From an uncultured Alphaproteobacteria bacterium (lineage in GTDB: Bacteria; Pseudomonadota; Alphaproteobacteria; Caulobacterales; Caulobacteraceae), in contig CAIYSH010000200.1 of assembly GCA_903928755.1 (NCBI GenBank), positions 1 to 9,128 on the forward strand: DNA of 9,128 nt, in the 5' to 3' direction. The notes beneath the pieces are model-generated. The model did not search any database, was not told the origin of the DNA, and saw only the letters and a program-made list of their open reading frames with translations. Position 1 is the first letter of the stretch, and every line of letters begins with the position of its first letter. Shown here one piece after another: positions 6,483-9,128 of this stretch. A program made the position numbers and the translations under genes.

Positions 6483-7390
6483 CAGCTGCGCACATAGGTG
6501 TTGAACCACTCGACGGTACGGTTCCAGGCTTGGGGTCCCGTGACCTTGTTATAGCGTTCAGGGGTGGCGTCGTTGAAAAACCCATGGACGGAGTCCGGCC
6601 AGAGATGACCCTCAAATCGGACATTGTTCTTTTTCAGTTCGGCCTCCTGGGCCGGGTATCCGGCGGCCAGTGCGGAATCCAGGGCCCCGTGATTGATCAG
6701 GATGGCGGCCTTGATTTTCGGGACCTCTGCCGCCGGGGTTGGCGCGCCGTAAAAGGGTGCTGCTGCCGCCAGCTCTTCCCCAAGGATTGCCGCCAGGGCG
6801 TTGGAGGCTCCACCCCCATAGCAGAAGCCGGTCGCACCAATCTTGCCGGTACAGTCGGGGCGGGCCTTCAGCCAGCGGGCCGCAGCCACAAGGTCTTCGG
6901 TCATCTTGGTCCTGTCGATTCTGGCGAACATCTGGCCGCCCTTGAAGTCGTCCCCGGGATAGCCGCCTGCTGACGTCAGGGTGTCAGGGGCGAAGGCCAT
7001 GAAGTTCTCCAGGGCGAACCGGCGGGCCACATCTTCGGTATGGGGATTGAGGCCGCGGTTTTCGTGGATTACGAGGACGCCGGGCAGCTTTGCGGGTGTG
7101 GCGCTGCGGGTATCTGCACTGTTGGGGCGCACCAGATATCCGCGGATCGAGCCGTTTCCATCAGGGGAGGGGAGGGTCACATAAGAGGCCCGGATCCGCT
7201 CGTCATCCCTGGCGATCTGCTGACCCAGGGCATAGTTCGGCATCAGGGCGTCGATGAGGGTGGCCGCCGTCAGGCCTGCGACTGCATGCTTGCCCACACC
7301 GCTGACAAAGGCCCTGCGGCTGATCTCGCCATGGATGAAGCGGGTATAGAGGTCGACGGCCCCGGCAGGAATTTTGCGACCTTCGTTCAT
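6482..7390 (-). CDS. Tat-exported dienelactone hydrolase family protein
   Basis: Alpha/beta hydrolase of the dienelactone hydrolase (DLH) family, 302 residues including an N-terminal extension. The likely catalytic residues are Cys190 in the nucleophile elbow G-F-C-Y-G-G-G, Asp238 in H-G-A-L-D and His269 in D-S-V-H-G-F-F-N-D. Glu110 in V-I-H-E-N-R-G-L is the partner glutamate of DLH enzymes, so the site looks complete. A twin-arginine motif S-R-R-A-F-V-S-G (24-31) follows a 23-residue leader and precedes a mildly hydrophobic stretch (about 36-55), consistent with Tat export as seen in YghX-like DLH proteins. The substrate is unknown; esters or lactones are expected. The ATG at 7390 has a good GGAGA ribosome-binding sequence 6 bases upstream. 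The stop shares its A with the start of the TIM-barrel gene (TGATG), so the two form an operon. Upstream it faces the bicupin gene across 96 bases. Confidence 0.9.
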   Translation of the reverse strand: MNEGRKIPAGAVDLYTRFIHGEISRRAFVSGVGKHAVAGLTAATLIDALMPNYALGQQIARDDERIRASYVTLPSPDGNGSIRGYLVRPNSADTRSATPAKLPGVLVIHENRGLNPHTEDVARRFALENFMAFAPDTLTSAGGYPGDDFKGGQMFARIDRTKMTEDLVAAARWLKARPDCTGKIGATGFCYGGGASNALAAILGEELAAAAPFYGAPTPAAEVPKIKAAILINHGALDSALAAGYPAQEAELKKNNVRFEGHLWPDSVHGFFNDATPERYNKVTGPQAWNRTVEWFNTYVRS

Positions 7391-7486
7391 GGCACTCTCC
7401 AGATTCCCCCCCGTTTGTTGCCGGGGCAGGCAATTCCTGCCAAGCTAATGAAATCGTTTGCACATTCAAGTGGGCAGTTCTGCAAC
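7391..7486. promoter_or_regulatory. Divergent promoter region between the DLH-family and bicupin genes
   Basis: This 96-base space must carry the start signals for both the minus-strand hydrolase/TIM-barrel operon and the plus-strand bicupin. It contains the minus-strand ribosome-binding sequence (TCTCC on plus at 7396-7400), a hairpin-capable dyad GGCAGG-CAATT-CCTGCC at 7425-7441, and a LacI-operator-like sequence at 7449-7462. I see no convincing -35/-10 pair in either direction. Confidence 0.55.
7449..7462. promoter_or_regulatory. LacI-family-operator-like site
   Basis: TGAAATCGTTTGCA has the CG centre and outer TG...CA of many LacI-family operators, with 5 of 7 positions symmetric between half-sites (TGAAATC against TGCAAAC). 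It lies 24 bases before the preferred bicupin start and 58 bases before the DLH-family start on the other strand, a position from which it could control both. No regulator gene is in the window. The match is to a loose consensus and could be chance. Confidence 0.35.
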
Positions 7487-8404
7487 ATGATTTCGAAGCG
7501 CTGGGCGGGCGGTTTCATTCTGACGGGTCTCATGGGGTTGATTGCAAGTCCGACCCCTGGTCAGTCAACCGTCCCGCGACCGGTCCCACCGGCGGGGCCG
7601 GAAAGCGGTGCCCCCCATGAACTTCCGTCCAATCAGGAGAGTGGTGTCGATATTGACCGCTTTGTGGGGCGACCGGGCGAGGCCTTCACCGAGGTTCAAG
7701 AGGGCCTGTTGACACGCTCCATGCTGCGGGCCGGCAATCCCTATGCCCTGGGGCCAGCAGGAGCCGTGCTGGAATATCGCGACGATCTGGCCCTGGCCTC
7801 CTTGCCGCCAAGGGGCCAGTCGCGTGTCATCCAGGCATTACCGGTCAGGTTCTACTATGTGGTCGCCGGGACAGGTCGCCTCGACGCCGGCCCTGACACG
7901 CCTGGCCATGATCTGCACGCCGGGGTTGGCATGCTGGTGGCCCCGAAGGCAAAGCACAGGTTCCTGAATACGGGCGATGCGCCTCTCGACATGATCATGC
8001 TCACCTGGACGGATAATGAGGGGCTGACGGTCGCCCAGGACATCAAGGTGGTCGACACCGACCTGATTCCCTACAGTCCCCGGCGTGCCCACTGGGTGCA
8101 TTCCAGCAAGCCCATGTTCGGTGTCGCCGATGGGGTCAACATCACCCTTTCGGCCATCATGATTCCGCCTCTCAGCTATGCGGGGCCTCACGCCCATATC
8201 AAGGGCGTCGAGGAAATCTGGGTCAAGGCCGGGCCGGGGCCGGGCTATGCCCTGCTGGGCAGCGAGATCCGCAAGTTTGACGGGGTGGGAGCCTTCCTGT
8301 CGCCGCCGAACGGCTTGACCACCCACGCGTCCATGAACCTGAACGAAACCTCGCCCCAGGTGTGGCTCTACCTGTCTCGCCGCCTGCCGACTGTTGCAAA
8401 ATAG
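7487..8404 (+). CDS. Exported bicupin-domain protein
   Basis: Two-cupin protein of 305 residues from ATG 7487. That start gives a signal-like N terminus (M-I-S-K-R-W-A-G-G-F-I-L-T-G-L-M-G-L-I-A), and the mature protein begins after a proline-rich linker (about 21-45). The in-frame ATG at 7448 overlaps the putative operator and adds a polar leader, so it is less likely; neither start has a strong ribosome-binding sequence. The first cupin barrel (about 118-175, R-F-Y-Y-V-V-A-G-T-G ... L-V-A-P-K-A-K-H-R-F) lacks an HxH motif. The second (about 224-285) keeps metal ligands H235-x-H237-x4-E242 in G-P-H-A-H-I-K-G-V-E-E-I-W plus His280, so only the C-terminal site should bind metal. Cupins of this kind include sugar isomerases, dioxygenases and binding proteins; the reaction here is unknown. 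It is divergent from the DLH-family operon and probably functions with it. Confidence 0.83.
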   Translation: MISKRWAGGFILTGLMGLIASPTPGQSTVPRPVPPAGPESGAPHELPSNQESGVDIDRFVGRPGEAFTEVQEGLLTRSMLRAGNPYALGPAGAVLEYRDDLALASLPPRGQSRVIQALPVRFYYVVAGTGRLDAGPDTPGHDLHAGVGMLVAPKAKHRFLNTGDAPLDMIMLTWTDNEGLTVAQDIKVVDTDLIPYSPRRAHWVHSSKPMFGVADGVNITLSAIMIPPLSYAGPHAHIKGVEEIWVKAGPGPGYALLGSEIRKFDGVGAFLSPPNGLTTHASMNLNETSPQVWLYLSRRLPTVAK

Positions 8405-8437
8405 GCGGGATCGGTCCCGCCAGATCGCTCGGATCTG
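8404..8437. terminator. Two tandem hairpins between convergent genes (candidate bidirectional terminator)
   Basis: Directly at the bicupin stop, GGCGGGA (8404-8410), TCGG loop and TCCCGCC (8415-8421) form a perfect 7-bp GC-rich stem. A second dyad follows, CAGATC (8421-8426), GCTCG loop, GATCTG (8432-8437). The position between two convergent genes suits a terminator acting in both directions. No T-run follows either hairpin, so it may be a weak intrinsic terminator or a 3'-end stabilising structure. Confidence 0.5.
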
Positions 8438-8451
8438 ACGGAACGCGGGGG

Positions 8452-8952
8452 CTATCGCCGGTTGAAGACGTCCCTGGTCACCTGCTGCTTTGCGGGCGAG
8501 CTGCGGACCAGGGTCACGGTCAGGACCTTGCCGTCTGGCGACAGGCTCCAGCTTTCCTTGAAGCTTGCCGAGACATTGCCGGGCATGCCGCCATAGGGTT
8601 GAGCCGTGGTAATGCTCAGGCCATCATCCTGTGCAGAGGCCGTGATGGTTGCTTTCTGCAGGCCGGTATCCGTCAGGGTCTCATGCGGCTTGCCGTCCAG
8701 CACATAGCTGCGGAAGGGCCGCGTCGGATTGACGACCTGCAGGCTTGCCGCCGACTGTTTGACTTCGACAACCGTCTCCTGATTGCCGAATCCGCCCGGG
8801 CCGGGGGTAACCCGGGTCAGCCAGTAGACGGGATAGTTGTTCGGGTCACTCCTGGCATTGTCGCGCACCCAGGTGCCGCTGAAATCCTGGGCTGCAAGGG
8901 CCAGGCTTGGCAGAAGCGCAAGGCAGAGGGCCGGGGCCAGATACGTCTTCAT
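8452..8952 (-). CDS. Small secreted protein of unknown function
   Basis: Predicted exported protein of 166 residues with a Sec-type signal peptide (M-K-T-Y-L-A-P-A-L-C-L-A-L-L-P-S-L-A-L-A-A), cleaved probably after A-L-A. The mature start D-F-S-G-T-W-V-R-D-N resembles lipocalin/beta-barrel-like periplasmic proteins that open with a G-T-W motif. The rest alternates short strand-like segments (for example E-T-V-V-E-V-K-Q, L-Q-V-V-N, K-A-T-I-T-A, K-V-L-T-V-T-L-V), which suggests an all-beta fold. No catalytic motif or cysteine pair is seen in the mature part. The start at 8952 is chosen because GAGGAG lies 7 bases upstream and the signal peptide begins there. An alternative ATG at 8967 would overlap the upstream stop as ATGA and add five residues. 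It is convergent with the bicupin gene. Confidence 0.75.
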   Translation of the reverse strand: MKTYLAPALCLALLPSLALAAQDFSGTWVRDNARSDPNNYPVYWLTRVTPGPGGFGNQETVVEVKQSAASLQVVNPTRPFRSYVLDGKPHETLTDTGLQKATITASAQDDGLSITTAQPYGGMPGNVSASFKESWSLSPDGKVLTVTLVRSSPAKQQVTRDVFNRR

Positions 8953-8963
8953 GTCGCCGCTCC

Positions 8964-9128
8964 TCATGGCTGGGTCCCGTGGATTTTCACGCCGACCTTG
9001 TTTGCGATATTCCGGATATTCCGCTGGGCCTCTGCATAGTCCTCATTGGCATTGAGGAATTCCACCAGCATGAAGACTTCCTTGTGCTGCAGGCGGCTGA
9101 CACGGGCCAGGAACAGTTCGTAGTCCAT
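8964..9128 (-). CDS. Unidentified short reading frame at the right edge (complete small gene or C-terminal part)
   Basis: A minus-strand frame runs from ATG at 9128-9126, at the very edge, to TGA at 8966-8964: 54 residues, M-D-Y-E-L-F-L-A-R-V at the start and G-V-K-I-H-G-T-Q-P at the end. Its codons are GC-ending and it looks like a charged helical protein (for example E-D-Y-A-E-A-Q-R-N-I-R-N-I). Because the ATG coincides with the edge it may equally be an internal methionine of a longer gene. The stop lies 11 bases before the secreted-protein ATG, so the two are probably co-transcribed. The ribosome-binding sequence of the next gene overlaps this stop codon. I do not recognise a family. Confidence 0.55.
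   Translation of the reverse strand: MDYELFLARVSRLQHKEVFMLVEFLNANEDYAEAQRNIRNIANKVGVKIHGTQP

Noticed and set aside
6483..6509. Upstream ATG for the TIM-barrel gene at 6509
   Set aside because: It would put nine residues before the twin-arginine signal and overlap the previous gene by 28 bases. The ATG at 6482 gives TGATG coupling and a standard Tat signal.
7040..7486. N-terminal extension of the bicupin frame to an ATG at 7040
   Set aside because: The extension is antisense to the DLH-family gene and crosses the promoter region. The signal-peptide start at 7487 is far more sensible.
9006..9023. Tandem 9-base repeat GATATTCCG x2
   Set aside because: It lies in an open frame (repeated R-N-I) with only two copies; there is no evidence of a functional repeat.

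Overview
The window is GC-rich, densely packed chromosomal DNA from a proteobacterium, most likely an alphaproteobacterium. Caulobacteraceae is a reasonable guess from the style of the GreA/GreB-like protein and the soxBDAG arrangement, but there is no rRNA or other marker to settle this. No tRNA, rRNA, CRISPR array, transposase or integrase is visible, and no gap between genes exceeds about 175 bases.

Left part (1-4785, all minus strand): a heterotetrameric sarcosine oxidase operon, read right to left as soxB, soxD, soxA, soxG. The genes are tightly coupled: soxB and soxD abut, soxD and soxA share ATGA, and soxA and soxG overlap by 8 bases. soxG runs off the left edge. The complex oxidatively demethylates sarcosine to glycine, reduces oxygen to hydrogen peroxide and passes the methyl-derived carbon to tetrahydrofolate, so it links creatine/betaine/choline-type catabolism to one-carbon metabolism.

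Middle (4909-5564): a GreA/GreB-like RNA-polymerase-binding protein lies upstream of soxB on the same strand. A 173-base gap follows up to the next gene. It holds an open, coding-biased but startless stretch and one arm of a perfect 16-bp inverted repeat whose other arm is the end of the neighbouring gene.

Right part (5565-8404): a small cluster of exported proteins. A Tat-signal dienelactone-hydrolase-family enzyme and a Tat-signal xylose-isomerase-like TIM barrel form a translationally coupled minus-strand pair (TGATG junction). A bicupin with a signal-peptide-like N terminus is divergent on the plus strand. Their 96-base shared intergenic region carries a LacI-operator-like sequence. Together they suggest a periplasmic carbohydrate or lactone-processing module of unknown substrate.

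Right edge (8405-9128): two small hairpins separate the bicupin from a convergent minus-strand gene for a small secreted protein of unknown function. That gene follows directly on an unidentified 54-codon reading frame at the window edge.
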